Notes under the pieces: model-generated
Told to the model about the DNA's origin: nothing
Seen by the model: only the letters and a program-made list of their open reading frames with translations
The model's database searches: none
Position numbers and translations under genes: made by a program
Virus record (IMG/VR): IMGVR_UViG_3300021957_000025
Location: 1-64,000 of that record
Strand: one strand, 5' to 3'
Length of the DNA stretch: 64,000 bases
DNA from: a virus
Shown: positions 32,531-41,434 of the stretch, piece by piece
Layout of the letters: each line of letters opens with the position of its first letter
How positions within the stretch are numbered: position 1 is the stretch's first letter

Positions 32531-33029
32531 ATTTTATTCTCTTTGCACGTTCTTTGGGACGTGACTTCAATGCTCTATCTAACTTCAATCTAGATGCACG
32601 TTGTAGGAAGATGATACCATTTAGATGGTCAACTTCATGTTGGACACATCTAGAGGCAAGACCTTCTAGACTGACCACTTTATCTTCACCCTGTGCATTC
32701 TGATACTTCAACTCAATCAACTTTGCACGTTTTATCATAAGGTATATATCGGGGAACGATAAGCACCCTTCTTTCATCAAGTCGGTCTCTTGTGATACCT
32801 TTGTTATTTCGGGATTGAAAAATGCAACTATCCCTTGGTCTTGAGATTTCATTACAAAAACTCTTGCATCCAATCCTACTTGGTTTGCACTTAGACCGAT
32901 TCCACCAAACCTTTCCATTGCTTCTGTTAAAGATTTTTCAATCTCTTCAGCATCGGTACGATTTTCGAAATCAAATACGAGGGGTGGGGTTCTTAAAACC
33001 TTACTGGCTTCTTCTATCAATTGATACAT
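32412..33029 (-). CDS. def: Peptide deformylase
   Basis: 205 aa. All three motifs are present: GGIGLSANQVG (I), EGCLSFP (II, Cys metal ligand) and QHEVDHLNG (III, HExxH-type). It removes the formyl group from nascent proteins. The extra C-terminal tail of about 40 S/A/E-rich residues is translated from DNA that also codes the N-terminus of the oxygenase. Phage deformylases are known in marine phages. Confidence 0.93.
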   Translation of the reverse strand: MYQLIEEASKVLRTPPLVFDFENRTDAEEIEKSLTEAMERFGGIGLSANQVGLDARVFVMKSQDQGIVAFFNPEITKVSQETDLMKEGCLSFPDIYLMIKRAKLIELKYQNAQGEDKVVSLEGLASRCVQHEVDHLNGIIFLQRASRLKLDRALKSRPKERAKRIKYEERQAFAKYIQNSAAANSDSQPSESEGQSESNTLSSTA

Positions 33030-33031
33030 AA

Positions 33032-34375
33032 TTACTTCTTTAGTAGGCCGTTATATTTTACGGCGAGGTTATAAAATTGTCCGAGTTTCTTAAGTCCAGC
33101 ATGTCCTGCTTTGTTAGTCCTCACTGACATCTGCATGGTGTACGTTGTATCTTTCGATGCAAGGTGTAGGAACCAATTCTGTTTCGATGATTTAGAAGCT
33201 TCTGCTTTAATGAACTTAACTACTGGTAAAAATACTCCGAGTTCATCATCATCTGTAACCTGTTCATACGTAGAACCGATACCCTTAATTACTTTAGTTG
33301 GTACGCCTGGGGCTTCACGTAAAATCTCTTTCTTTATATAGTCAAATGATTTACCACCCTGTTTACCATTCTTATTGAATAGGTCTATCAGTGCTTGTCT
33401 GACTATCTCTAAGTGTTCGTTATAGTACTGTTCGTACTTACCATTATTATTCTTATCAAAATCCTTTAGGACTTGTTGGGTAATCTTTCTATCTTTACTG
33501 TCATAGGTTTTTGCAGAAGGCATACCCTCAATCTTAGAGAACACTTCTTTGTGTAACTTTGCAGATAACTTAGGTACTTGATTCCCCTCTTTAAATGCTT
33601 GGAAGATTGGGTTTACGTATGTGTTGAGTTTAGGTTCTGAAGTTTTCTTACCACCTGCTTTAAGAGAGGTTCCTAAGATTGCACCATCCGTAAACTGAAG
33701 GAAGATGTCGCCTGGATGTTTGGATGGAACACCAGCTGGTTTTGCACGGTATCCCCAAAAAACATTCTTGATTGACTTCGCTTTCATTTCATCATAGATA
33801 TACTTTGTAATACCTATTGCATTCTCTACTTTCTCTTGAAACTTGGATGAGTCTTCTGCTTGTGCAATGAAGTCCTTTGCAGATTGTTTATCTGAACTAC
33901 CTACACACTTTAATTTATCTACATTCTGTTCAAGTATCCACTCATAGAATGATGAAACTGAACTAGGTTTGTAGCCTTTCTCCCATGCAATACAAGGGAA
34001 CAACTCTGTGATACTTGAGTTTAGTGTTGTCTCATTCATGCCACCACTCTTAGGTTTAAACATGATGATTGCACGGTCTCCATTCAATGATGGGATGAAG
34101 ATAGGGTCAAAACTTGATAGTGAACTTCCCTTTACCTCGGCATGAATGTCTGCATTCCGTAACTTCTTTTCTACCTCGTCTCTATCACCATCTCTGTCTT
34201 GTGTCTTAACAACAAAAACTGTAGTCTTACTATTAGATTTCTTATGTTTCTCAATGGTCAATCCATCGGTTACTTCTGAAGGCAAGTCTTTTACTTCTAA
34301 TGCTTCATCGAGTGTTGGGATATCTAATTTGATATCTTCCAGTTTTGGGTCGAGTAGTTGTGAGAATGATTTCAT
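33032..34375 (-). CDS. Nuclease-like conserved protein (predicted PD-(D/E)xK fold)
   Basis: 447 aa. The stretch near residue 220, GDIFLQFTDGAILGTSLKAG, has the D...SLK spacing seen in restriction-type nucleases. The N-terminal 100 residues (TTVFVVKTQDRDGDRDEVEKK) may be a separate domain, and the C-terminus is beta-rich. No motif is decisive. A late-type box lies 5 nt from the ATG, and the gene ends 3 nt before the deformylase gene. Confidence 0.5.
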   Translation of the reverse strand: MKSFSQLLDPKLEDIKLDIPTLDEALEVKDLPSEVTDGLTIEKHKKSNSKTTVFVVKTQDRDGDRDEVEKKLRNADIHAEVKGSSLSSFDPIFIPSLNGDRAIIMFKPKSGGMNETTLNSSITELFPCIAWEKGYKPSSVSSFYEWILEQNVDKLKCVGSSDKQSAKDFIAQAEDSSKFQEKVENAIGITKYIYDEMKAKSIKNVFWGYRAKPAGVPSKHPGDIFLQFTDGAILGTSLKAGGKKTSEPKLNTYVNPIFQAFKEGNQVPKLSAKLHKEVFSKIEGMPSAKTYDSKDRKITQQVLKDFDKNNNGKYEQYYNEHLEIVRQALIDLFNKNGKQGGKSFDYIKKEILREAPGVPTKVIKGIGSTYEQVTDDDELGVFLPVVKFIKAEASKSSKQNWFLHLASKDTTYTMQMSVRTNKAGHAGLKKLGQFYNLAVKYNGLLKK

Positions 34376-34380
34376 AATAC

Positions 34381-34388
34381 TATTTATC
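34381..34388 (-). promoter_or_regulatory. Late-type box GATAAATA, 5 nt from ATG
   Basis: Sits at the stop of gp46; the spacer to ATG 34375 is 5 nt with no Shine-Dalgarno sequence. Confidence 0.5.
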
Positions 34389-36104
34389 CTAATCTGCCAG
34401 TCTAGAGAAGTTTTTATGTTTCTCGAATCTTAATACATTACTGAACTTATCATATAATGTATCACCTTTATGACTAATGATAAATGCATTTACTCCATCT
34501 GTCAAGGTGTTTAACAGCTTTAAAAATTCATCTGTACCAGCAACATCTAAAGATGAGTCAAAGACTTCGTCTAGGATTAGTAAATTGGTGTTCACACTGT
34601 TCTTCATTCTTGCTACACTTCTCCATGTGAATAGAAGTGCAAGGTCGATTCTCATCTTCTCACCCTGTGAAAAGTTTTCGTATTTGAATACGTCTCTGAA
34701 TCTTGATTTAATTGTTTCGTCAAATGATTCATCTAACTCAAACCCAACATAAAACTCTAACTGTGCAAGATACTTATTAATAAGCTTATTCATAATAGGA
34801 ACATACTGCTTAATAATCTTTTCCTTTACACCTTGGTCTCTAAGTAGAGTTGTTGCAATGTCATAGTAGTGAGTTCTGTCCACTAAAGCTTTGTGTTTAG
34901 TATGCAGAACATCTAACTCATCTTCACCTTTGGTTATTCTCTCATGTACATCTGTACCACCATCGGATTCGATTTTTAATTCTTCAATTTCACCATTGAT
35001 TTTTTGAATGTATTTTTGATTGGATAAGATTTCAGTTTGATGTAGACCTACTTGTCTTTGAATATTGTCGATGTCGGTTTGGATATCACTGATTTCGATG
35101 ATTCGTTTTGAAGCAGCCCCGACTCCATCTTCAATCTGTTGGAGTGCATGTGCAATCTCCGTTGCCTTCTTAGTCTTTGATTCGAGGTGTTCCTTTTTAT
35201 GCTCTTCATCTAACCCTTGTTTACATGTTGGACATTCATCATTCTCTTCATAGAACTCAACTTCTTTTAATGCTTTCTTTCTTGCATTAGTAAGTTGTTT
35301 CTCCATATCTTGTAAGTCTTTTAACTTTTTAGTAATGGAATCTTTATCGGAAATTGTTAACTGTATAGTTGTAATCTCTTCACTGTTAGTATCTATAACT
35401 TCTAACAGCTCACCTATATGAATGTTGGTGTCTACTACTGTTTGTTCGAACTGAGTAATCTTTGCCATTCTATTTTCTGTCATGACCTTGACTTGTTCAT
35501 TAAGACCACTGAGTCTTTCCTCTAGAATCTCAACTTGATGTTGAGTATCCTTTAAATCAATTTGATGTGCAGCCTTTTTCTTTCTCAATAGTTGCATCAT
35601 GGTGGTGAAGATATTAATATCTAGCAAGTCTTCTACAAGTTTTCTCCTATCCTTTGCTCTAAGTTGCATGAAGGGGGTGAAGTTTGCAGAACCTAAGATT
35701 GCAACCTGTGTAAACGAACGATAAGACATCTTAAGAATATGTTTCTCTATATGGTCTTGATAATCTCTTACTGTTGCATCTTGATTGACAAGTACTGAGT
35801 TAACATATAGTTCAAAGATGTTTGGTTTTGCACCACGAATAATTTTATATTGTTTCTTACCAATTGAAAACTCAATCTCTACTACTAAAGCTTTCTCATT
35901 GATACTATTAATAAGAAGTTCTTTCTTTAGATTCCTAAATCCACGTCCATACAATCCGAAACATAATGCATCTAAAAGTGTGGACTTACCAGCTCCATTG
36001 TCTCCTAGAATAAGTGTCGTTTGATGTCCGTTTAATTCTATCTCTGTAAATGTATTACCCGATGAAAGTAAATTCTTCCATCGTACCTTCTCAAAATTTA
36101 TCAT
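34389..36104 (-). CDS. 46: Recombination nuclease subunit, SMC/Rad50-like
   Basis: 571 aa (T4 gp46 560). Walker A GDNGAGKST at 34-42, zinc-hook CPTC near 293 between long coiled coils (about 170-400), signature FSQGEKMRIDLAL near 475 and Walker B LLILDEVFD near 505. With gp47 it resects DNA ends for recombination-dependent replication and host DNA degradation. Overlaps gp47 by 4 bp. Confidence 0.95.
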   Translation of the reverse strand: MINFEKVRWKNLLSSGNTFTEIELNGHQTTLILGDNGAGKSTLLDALCFGLYGRGFRNLKKELLINSINEKALVVEIEFSIGKKQYKIIRGAKPNIFELYVNSVLVNQDATVRDYQDHIEKHILKMSYRSFTQVAILGSANFTPFMQLRAKDRRKLVEDLLDINIFTTMMQLLRKKKAAHQIDLKDTQHQVEILEERLSGLNEQVKVMTENRMAKITQFEQTVVDTNIHIGELLEVIDTNSEEITTIQLTISDKDSITKKLKDLQDMEKQLTNARKKALKEVEFYEENDECPTCKQGLDEEHKKEHLESKTKKATEIAHALQQIEDGVGAASKRIIEISDIQTDIDNIQRQVGLHQTEILSNQKYIQKINGEIEELKIESDGGTDVHERITKGEDELDVLHTKHKALVDRTHYYDIATTLLRDQGVKEKIIKQYVPIMNKLINKYLAQLEFYVGFELDESFDETIKSRFRDVFKYENFSQGEKMRIDLALLFTWRSVARMKNSVNTNLLILDEVFDSSLDVAGTDEFLKLLNTLTDGVNAFIISHKGDTLYDKFSNVLRFEKHKNFSRLAD

Positions 36105-37171
36105 AAATAAGTGTGTTCATCCAATGCCTCGTTATACAAAGTTTTCATTATCTCATCGAGTTTTTCTTTCTTACCTTGTATCTCTAACCCCTCAACATAC
36201 TTGGATAATATAGTTAGGGTATCGTCTACTCCTTCGATTTCTTCATCATCAAAGAAGTCCATGTGCTTATTATCATCAACAACTGCAACGTGTAATGGAT
36301 TAGAAGCATGTACCTTATCAAGGAATGAGTCAAACCAATACGGATTGTCTTTGTTAACAACAATAATTTTTACAAACTTGCCGTCGAATTTTGAGTAGTC
36401 TAAGTCCTGTAGCTCTTCAAAATCTTTTATCTTACCATCATCATAATAACCTTTCTCAAACATAGTGAGAGGATTATGTACTGGAGTAATCTCTTTTGTT
36501 TCTGTATCAAAAATATGGAAGTACTTCTTGTCATTGTAATCAGACCAAGTAAATTCCATTTGAGAACCTAGGTATCTAACATTCTTTACTTCTGACTTGT
36601 GATGGAAGTGACCACTGTACACCTGTTCAAATCTCTTAAGATAGGATATGTCTAGTCCATGCTGACATGTCATGTTGGGTAATAGTAATGCACCTTCTAT
36701 CTCAAAGTGTCCCATACAATGAGTTGCAGCTGCCGTCTGCATGAAATCTACCATGTCTGCATAGTTCTCGGGGTTAATCCATGGAACTAATGCAATAGGA
36801 AAATCATCATATTCCTTTACAATAGGGTCGGCATATACGGTAATATTAGGTTGATTGTATAACAATAGTTCGGGACTATTGACATCATTTGTGTTCTTAT
36901 AATATGTATCATGGTTACCTAGAATCAAGTCCATCTTGATTCCCCTTTCATTCATGGGTTCAACAAAGTGTTCGATGTTTGCTTTCATCGATGCAAAGTT
37001 TACGTACTTGCGTCTATCAAAGTAATCACCCATATGGATAATCTGTTTGATGTTATGCTCATCTAGATATGGGAAGAATACCTCTTCATAAAAACGTCCT
37101 TGATACTTGGACATCTCAACCATATCTGAACGGACACCACAATGGGTATCATTTAATATCGCTATCTTCAT
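36101..37171 (-). CDS. 47: Recombination nuclease subunit, Mre11-like
   Basis: 356 aa (T4 gp47 339). Phosphoesterase motifs: LNDTHCG, HMGDYFDRR, LGNHDTYY and YSGHFHHK. Catalyses DNA cleavage as partner of gp46. ATGA overlaps on both sides with gp55 and gp46 indicate one translational unit. Confidence 0.95.
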   Translation of the reverse strand: MKIAILNDTHCGVRSDMVEMSKYQGRFYEEVFFPYLDEHNIKQIIHMGDYFDRRKYVNFASMKANIEHFVEPMNERGIKMDLILGNHDTYYKNTNDVNSPELLLYNQPNITVYADPIVKEYDDFPIALVPWINPENYADMVDFMQTAAATHCMGHFEIEGALLLPNMTCQHGLDISYLKRFEQVYSGHFHHKSEVKNVRYLGSQMEFTWSDYNDKKYFHIFDTETKEITPVHNPLTMFEKGYYDDGKIKDFEELQDLDYSKFDGKFVKIIVVNKDNPYWFDSFLDKVHASNPLHVAVVDDNKHMDFFDDEEIEGVDDTLTILSKYVEGLEIQGKKEKLDEIMKTLYNEALDEHTYL

Positions 37172-37725
37172 TCAGTAAAGTTTTCTAAGTTCTTGTTTAC
37201 TTTCTTTTTTTTGTTTTTGGATTTACGTGGTTCGTATTCTACACGATTCATATTCTCTTGCATCCACTCCACGTTAGAGTTAACTAATGATGGGTCATGT
37301 TGACCATCGATAGTTGCAAATGAATCCATAGTAATAGATGATTCCATGATTTGTTTTTGCTTGATGTAGACTTGTTTCTTTTCTTTCTGAATCCTTCTTA
37401 AGAAAGCGTAATAACAAATCTGTGTAACATATGCAAATGCATTGTTGGATTTTTCAACGTTGAAGTTACCAATGTATTGGATACAATTTTCGATTGCATC
37501 GCAAATCATTTCGTCACGGTAAGTATAGTTGATGAAATTGGGTCGAGTGGATAATCGGGTTGCAATCTTATAGATACACTCACCAATATATTCAGTCATT
37601 CGAGGGGGGGTTTTCCCAGCAGAAGTTGCTTCTTTTACAGAGGAGTTAAACTCTGCGACTGCAGCTGTAAACTCTTTGTTATTGACATAGTGTTCTGCTT
37701 TTTTGGGGTCTTTTTTCGTAGTCAT
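37168..37725 (-). CDS. 55: Late-promoter sigma factor
   Basis: 185 aa, the same length as T4 gp55. The NAFAYVTQICYYAFLRRIQKE segment is the conserved sigma region 2-like helix that recognises the TATAAATA -10 box; IIxYxxRDEMICDAIENC-like residues precede it (NYTYRDEMICDAIENCI). Its presence supports the late-type boxes listed in this annotation as real. A sigma70-type promoter with the -10 six nt from the ATG lies upstream. Confidence 0.92.
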   Translation of the reverse strand: MTTKKDPKKAEHYVNNKEFTAAVAEFNSSVKEATSAGKTPPRMTEYIGECIYKIATRLSTRPNFINYTYRDEMICDAIENCIQYIGNFNVEKSNNAFAYVTQICYYAFLRRIQKEKKQVYIKQKQIMESSITMDSFATIDGQHDPSLVNSNVEWMQENMNRVEYEPRKSKNKKKKVNKNLENFTE

Positions 37726-37731
37726 GTATAC

Positions 37732-37759
37732 ATTATACCTGTTTATCGTAGTATTGTAA
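37732..37759 (-). promoter_or_regulatory. Sigma70-type promoter of gp55
   Basis: TTACAA (37754-37759), a 16-bp spacer and TATAAT (37732-37737), six nt before ATG 37725, giving a predicted leaderless message. Confidence 0.6.
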
Positions 37760-37779
37760 GGGGCTTTTTAAATTAAATT

Positions 37780-37787
37780 TATTTATA
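37780..37787 (-). promoter_or_regulatory. Late box TATAAATA upstream of gp55
   Basis: Perfect consensus 54 nt before the ATG, inside an A/T hairpin with GGCTTTT/AAAAGCC arms. It may give gp55 positive feedback in the late phase, or the hairpin is a weak terminator. Confidence 0.45.
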
Positions 37788-37826
37788 AAAGCCTATAGAC
37801 AACTGAGGAAAGTATGATAAAATGAA

Positions 37827-37846
37827 TATGTCCCGCGGGGGATATA
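37827..37846 (-). terminator. Stem-loop, possible weak terminator
   Basis: TATATCCC pairs with GGGACATA (8 bp with one mismatch) around a CCGC loop, followed by T-rich sequence. It lies 11 nt past the stop of the 72-aa gene and is the G/C-richest spot of the surrounding region. Confidence 0.5.
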
Positions 37847-37856
37847 CTTAGCTAGA

Positions 37857-38075
37857 CTACTTCTCTGTTACGAACTCATTCAATTGTCTTGCAGTCCTAA
37901 TAACTTCTTCACCAGTGATTTCTCTTAGTGGTAAAGGTTTCTTATCATTTGGGAACGAATCGTTGTGAGCGTAGACGGCGTCAACTTCCCTTTGATAATT
38001 AGAGGTTAAGATACCTTCTGATAGGGATAGTAGTTCGGCTCGGATTTCAAAGCCTGATTTTGTTGTGTTTGACAT
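37857..38075 (-). CDS. Small conserved phage protein
   Basis: 72 aa. MSNTTKSGFEIRAELLSLSEGIL is a pattern I associate with conserved small T4-like marine phage proteins; the C-terminus (TGEEVIRTARQLNEFVTEK) is a helix. CAGGAGAAA precedes the ATG. Function unknown. Confidence 0.7.
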   Translation of the reverse strand: MSNTTKSGFEIRAELLSLSEGILTSNYQREVDAVYAHNDSFPNDKKPLPLREITGEEVIRTARQLNEFVTEK

Positions 38076-38136
38076 ATGTTTCTCCTGTGTGTATATGTGT
38101 GTGTTGTAAAATTATTCTTACCTAGTATATAGGTGT

Positions 38137-38307
38137 TTACAAGAATAAGTTTATTAAAGAGAATGCTAATAGCATGAATCCGAAAACACAGACTTGGACT
38201 ATGGTAGCCCAAAAGATTTGTTTCATAGGATGTATTTCTACTATACGTTCCATCCATTTTTCTGAAGGGGAAAGGTTTACAATCTGTAATAGTTTATCTT
38301 CTTTCAT
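38137..38307 (-). CDS. Small membrane protein (micro-ORF chain, gene 5)
   Basis: 56 aa, MKEDKLLQIVNLSPSEKWME then a C-terminal membrane helix (IFWATIVQVCVFGFMLLAFS). The ATG overlaps the previous stop (ATGA). Last member of five overlapping mini-genes. Confidence 0.6.
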   Translation of the reverse strand: MKEDKLLQIVNLSPSEKWMERIVEIHPMKQIFWATIVQVCVFGFMLLAFSLINLFL

Positions 38308-38423
38308 AATGTTTGTATGTGTTTTTTAAATTGTTCGTAGTCTCTCACTGCACGTAACGCTCCTGGCTCTCTATCTAGAAATACCCAAGAGGTAAGTAAA
38401 ATGAATACTATACTATATTTCAT
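38304..38423 (-). CDS. Small protein with N-terminal hydrophobic segment (micro-ORF chain, gene 4)
   Basis: 39 aa, MKYSIVFILLTSWVFLDREP then a basic helix (RAVRDYEQFKKHIQ). It could be a signal-anchor peptide. It overlaps its neighbours by 4 bp on each side (ATGA junctions). Confidence 0.55.
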   Translation of the reverse strand: MKYSIVFILLTSWVFLDREPGALRAVRDYEQFKKHIQTL

Positions 38424-38503
38424 CTTGGGTTGTAAAGGTAGAGGGCGATTACAATTAGTATCTGAAAAGTCAGACCACTAATCAGTAACCACAAATCAGA
38501 CAT
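38420..38503 (-). CDS. Tiny membrane peptide (micro-ORF chain, gene 3)
   Basis: 27 aa, almost all one membrane helix (LWLLISGLTFQILIVIALYL). Supported by overlaps with both neighbours rather than by length. Confidence 0.45.
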   Translation of the reverse strand: MSDLWLLISGLTFQILIVIALYLYNPR

Positions 38504-38597
38504 TAGGAACCAACGCAAATATAGAACCACAGAAAAGCAGACAGAGACAAATAATCTCCGTCTGCTCTCGTAGTTTGTTAAGTTTCTTGGTTGACAT
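38496..38597 (-). CDS. Tiny membrane peptide (micro-ORF chain, gene 2)
   Basis: 33 aa, MSTKKLNKLREQTE then a Cys-containing hydrophobic helix (IICLCLLFCGSIFALV). The ATG is coupled to the stop of gene 1 (TAATG). Confidence 0.5.
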   Translation of the reverse strand: MSTKKLNKLREQTEIICLCLLFCGSIFALVPNV

Positions 38598-38755
38598 TAC
38601 TTCGAAGCTATGATAACTAAGAATGGTAACGCAAATGGAAGAGTCATCAGCACTAGAAATTCGATAGTGTCACAGATTGCACAAACACGTTTGTCCTCTT
38701 TGACTTCTCTAGCTTTTCGCACCATGCTCTTCGCAATCAATGTTGCTGTTGACAT
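38597..38755 (-). CDS. Small membrane protein (micro-ORF chain, gene 1)
   Basis: 52 aa, MSTATLIAKSMVRKAREVKE, a CAIC pair, then a membrane helix (FLVLMTLPFALPFLVIIA). AAAGGA 6 nt before the ATG gives the ribosome entry for the whole chain. Confidence 0.6.
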   Translation of the reverse strand: MSTATLIAKSMVRKAREVKEDKRVCAICDTIEFLVLMTLPFALPFLVIIASK

Positions 38756-38842
38756 GGTTTTCCTTTAAGGTTAAGTTATAAAAATATTGTATAATAGTAT
38801 ATAGACACGGATTATACGCACTTATTTAGACAAATAAAAATC

Positions 38843-39304
38843 CTAATGAATTATTTTTTCGGGGTCGAAGTCTTCAAGGTCGAAGTCTTCATCGATTAAG
38901 TCCATGTCTTCGGGGACAAGGGACTCCATTACTTTTGTTAAATATTCTCTACGTACATCATCGGGTACATTCCTTTTGTTGGTTAGTGGTATGCTTTGTG
39001 TCTCTACCATCTCTAACCATCTTGATGAAGCTTCATCATAGAATGGAACAAACTGTTGATTCATATTACTACGGTATAGTATTTGGTCATTTGGAATAAC
39101 GATGATTGGGTCATCACTAAGAGGTGCATACGGATAGAAGGTTGCAAGAGTTTCAAGTTTATTTTGCACGGTTAACTGACACATCATAGGTAGTGTTATC
39201 TCAATACCTTTAGTTGTGTCTCTTACCATACCCACCACTTCACTACCAGTTTTTAGTTTTACAACTTCGTATTTTTGTGGTGTTAAATCTGAGGGTCGTG
39301 TCAT
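38843..39304 (-). CDS. Conserved hypothetical protein with Sm-like N-terminus
   Basis: 153 aa. YEVVKLKTGSEVVGMVRD, then GIEITLPMMCQL, follows the strand pattern of an Sm-like barrel. The acidic C-terminus (DLIDEDFDLEDFDPEKI) could contact a basic partner. It overlaps the UvsW gene by 4 bp. I recall similar proteins beside uvsW in marine T4-like phages; no function is known to me. Confidence 0.65.
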   Translation of the reverse strand: MTRPSDLTPQKYEVVKLKTGSEVVGMVRDTTKGIEITLPMMCQLTVQNKLETLATFYPYAPLSDDPIIVIPNDQILYRSNMNQQFVPFYDEASSRWLEMVETQSIPLTNKRNVPDDVRREYLTKVMESLVPEDMDLIDEDFDLEDFDPEKIIH

Positions 39305-40758
39305 TTTAAATCGAACTGCCTTATCTCGTATGTAAAGTTTTCTTCGTTGTATATATTTATACGTTCTTTAAGGTGATTGAGAGTATGATTGTTACATTGT
39401 AAGTCATCTGATATATCAAATAACCTCATCTCTGTTTTACCGTCAGCCTTACGAAGTCCTCTACCTATAGATTGAAGGTTTCTGATTCGACTTTTACTTG
39501 GGGATGCGAAGACAATATTGTCTATTCGTTTGATGTTAACACCTGTAGAGAAAGTTCCGTATGATGCTAGTATGACGTTATTGTCACTTCTCTCTACTAT
39601 TTCTCTAACTGCTTCTCGGTCTTCTACATCTGTCCCACCATTGACATAGTGGAGCGTTCCCTTTCTTCGTGTGACCATGGGGTTGAACATTTCCCATAGT
39701 GGTTGTCCATGTTTCTCAATGTATTGAAATAGTACTAGGGTATTACCTTTCAGTGACCCCACAAGATTAGTTATGAAATGATTTCTTTCTTGGTGTGATA
39801 CTAGATAATCCATCTCATCTTGGTATGACATTTTTTTCTGTTTAGTATGACGAAGTATGACACATTCTATTTTTAAATTTGCAATCGTTCCCGAATCCAT
39901 CAACTCCTTTGTGCTTATGACCTTTTTGACAGGGCCGAATAAACCTTCTAGTTGTAGTCTGTGTACTTCTGTTCCGTCCAGTGTACCAGTACATCCAATA
40001 CGTACAGCAGTAGTCTTCATCTTTTCAAGTATACCTTTCAGTACATTTGCTTTGAATAGATGAGCTTCGTCTCCTATTACAACATCGAATGATTGCATTA
40101 CTTCCTTTGGTGCTTTACTGAATGACTGCCATGTGGTAACTGTGATTGGTGCATCGAAAACTTCTTGACCATGATAGATTTTACAGATAGGGTCTTTGTA
40201 TCCGTAGTCTTTAAAATCCTTAGTCATCTGTTCCACTAATGATGTGGTGGGTACGATGATGACTGTCTTAGAGTCATAGTATCTTGCAAGTAAATAAATG
40301 ATTAGAGACTTACCACTTGCAGTGGGTGATAATAATAGTTGCCTACCATATTGAACTGCAGTTTTAAAAGCTTCTAACTGGTAATCTCTTGGTGCAAATG
40401 GAAGGTCTAATATACTAATCCAATCTTCTATTGATATCGGCCCGTTGTTTCTTTCCTTCTTACCAATAACATCTTGAATACCTTCAAACTCGTAACCTCG
40501 TTCTCTGCAGAACTCATCTACGTATGGAAGTAACCCAATATAAATCTTGTGTGTTTTGATTGAGAAAAGATATACTTTACCGTCCCACCATTTGTTTTTA
40601 TAACTTGGCATGAACTTTGCGTTCGGTACAGCAAAGGAAAAATAGTCGTGAAGGTCTTTGGCTAGACCATCATCACAGTCTACCCTCATGAAACATTCGT
40701 CCACCTTTGATACTGTGACTTTCATTTTATCTGTAAGGATGTCCACAAAACCAGCCAA
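39301..40758 (-). CDS. uvsW: Recombination DNA-RNA helicase UvsW
   Basis: 485 aa (T4 UvsW 503). Superfamily 2 motifs: SPTASGKSLII near 142 (Walker A), VIGDEAH (II), GCTGTLDG (III), and LQSIGRGLRKADGK (VI, arginine fingers). It unwinds branched DNA and R-loops and helps move replication from origin- to recombination-dependent. The N-terminal 100 residues match the small DNA-binding domain in T4 UvsW. Confidence 0.94.
   Translation of the reverse strand: MAGFVDILTDKMKVTVSKVDECFMRVDCDDGLAKDLHDYFSFAVPNAKFMPSYKNKWWDGKVYLFSIKTHKIYIGLLPYVDEFCRERGYEFEGIQDVIGKKERNNGPISIEDWISILDLPFAPRDYQLEAFKTAVQYGRQLLLSPTASGKSLIIYLLARYYDSKTVIIVPTTSLVEQMTKDFKDYGYKDPICKIYHGQEVFDAPITVTTWQSFSKAPKEVMQSFDVVIGDEAHLFKANVLKGILEKMKTTAVRIGCTGTLDGTEVHRLQLEGLFGPVKKVISTKELMDSGTIANLKIECVILRHTKQKKMSYQDEMDYLVSHQERNHFITNLVGSLKGNTLVLFQYIEKHGQPLWEMFNPMVTRRKGTLHYVNGGTDVEDREAVREIVERSDNNVILASYGTFSTGVNIKRIDNIVFASPSKSRIRNLQSIGRGLRKADGKTEMRLFDISDDLQCNNHTLNHLKERINIYNEENFTYEIRQFDLK
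39354..39361 (-). promoter_or_regulatory. Late box TATAAATA in the 3' end of uvsW
   Basis: Perfect match 49 nt before the ATG of the 153-aa gene. Could drive that gene late; also possible chance match in coding DNA. Confidence 0.35.
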
Positions 40759-41434
40759 CTAAACTGGTTCGGGTTCCACTGGTGACAGGCGTCACTTGAT
40801 GGTGTACAAAAGATGGGAACAATAATAATGACCCCTTTTGTTTTGCAGAGTTAGGAATCTGACGGTAGTAATCCCTCATGTCTCTAGTGTAATCTTTTGA
40901 AGTAAGTGTGTCCTTTGAACGAACATCTTCTATCCATTGAAAGTTACCACCCTCGTATTCATCGGGGTCTGTCAATTGTATGGACATACTTAACTTTCTA
41001 ATCATACCATTGTTTTCATACGGTACGTCACCAGCATCTTGATGCCATGTGTAAAACCCACCACGTTCACCTTGTTGTGCATGATATGTTGTATGTTGAA
41101 GTGGTTCAGCATATTCTATGTCGACATTCCATCCACTCTGTTTAGAACCCATAGTAACAGCTTGTTCTATCCTTGTCCAAACGTCTCCTAGAAGCTTTCC
41201 ATGGTCTCCATGTAACCATCTAATATCTGATGCTCTTATGTTATCAACGACTTTACCACCTGCTCCATTGGCTCTTTTATTGATTACCTCAGCATCGGGG
41301 TCTAATCCTACTCTTCCACCTTGCCCTACTGCACCTTCCTCTAAATCGAATTCTGCAGCTTTACCATTAATAAATTCAACTTCATCTGAAGTTAAAAGTG
41401 AAGGGTATGTGAATAGGTAGTTACGTAAATTCAT
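40727..41434 (-). CDS. PKHD-type 2OG-Fe(II) hydroxylase
   Basis: 235 aa from MNLRNYLFTYPSLL, the ATG being fused to the uvsY stop (TAATG). Signature GGFYTWHQDAG (HxD), EYEGGNFQW, LLLFPSFVHHQVTPVTSGTR (distal His and 2OG Arg). PKHD-family members occur in T4-like cyanophages; substrates unknown. Confidence 0.85.
   Translation of the reverse strand: MNLRNYLFTYPSLLTSDEVEFINGKAAEFDLEEGAVGQGGRVGLDPDAEVINKRANGAGGKVVDNIRASDIRWLHGDHGKLLGDVWTRIEQAVTMGSKQSGWNVDIEYAEPLQHTTYHAQQGERGGFYTWHQDAGDVPYENNGMIRKLSMSIQLTDPDEYEGGNFQWIEDVRSKDTLTSKDYTRDMRDYYRQIPNSAKQKGSLLLFPSFVHHQVTPVTSGTRTSLVGWFCGHPYR

Noticed and set aside
38006-38257. 83-codon frame in the micro-gene region
   Set aside because: It overlaps the 56-aa membrane protein in another frame, lacks a ribosome site and has an implausible composition.
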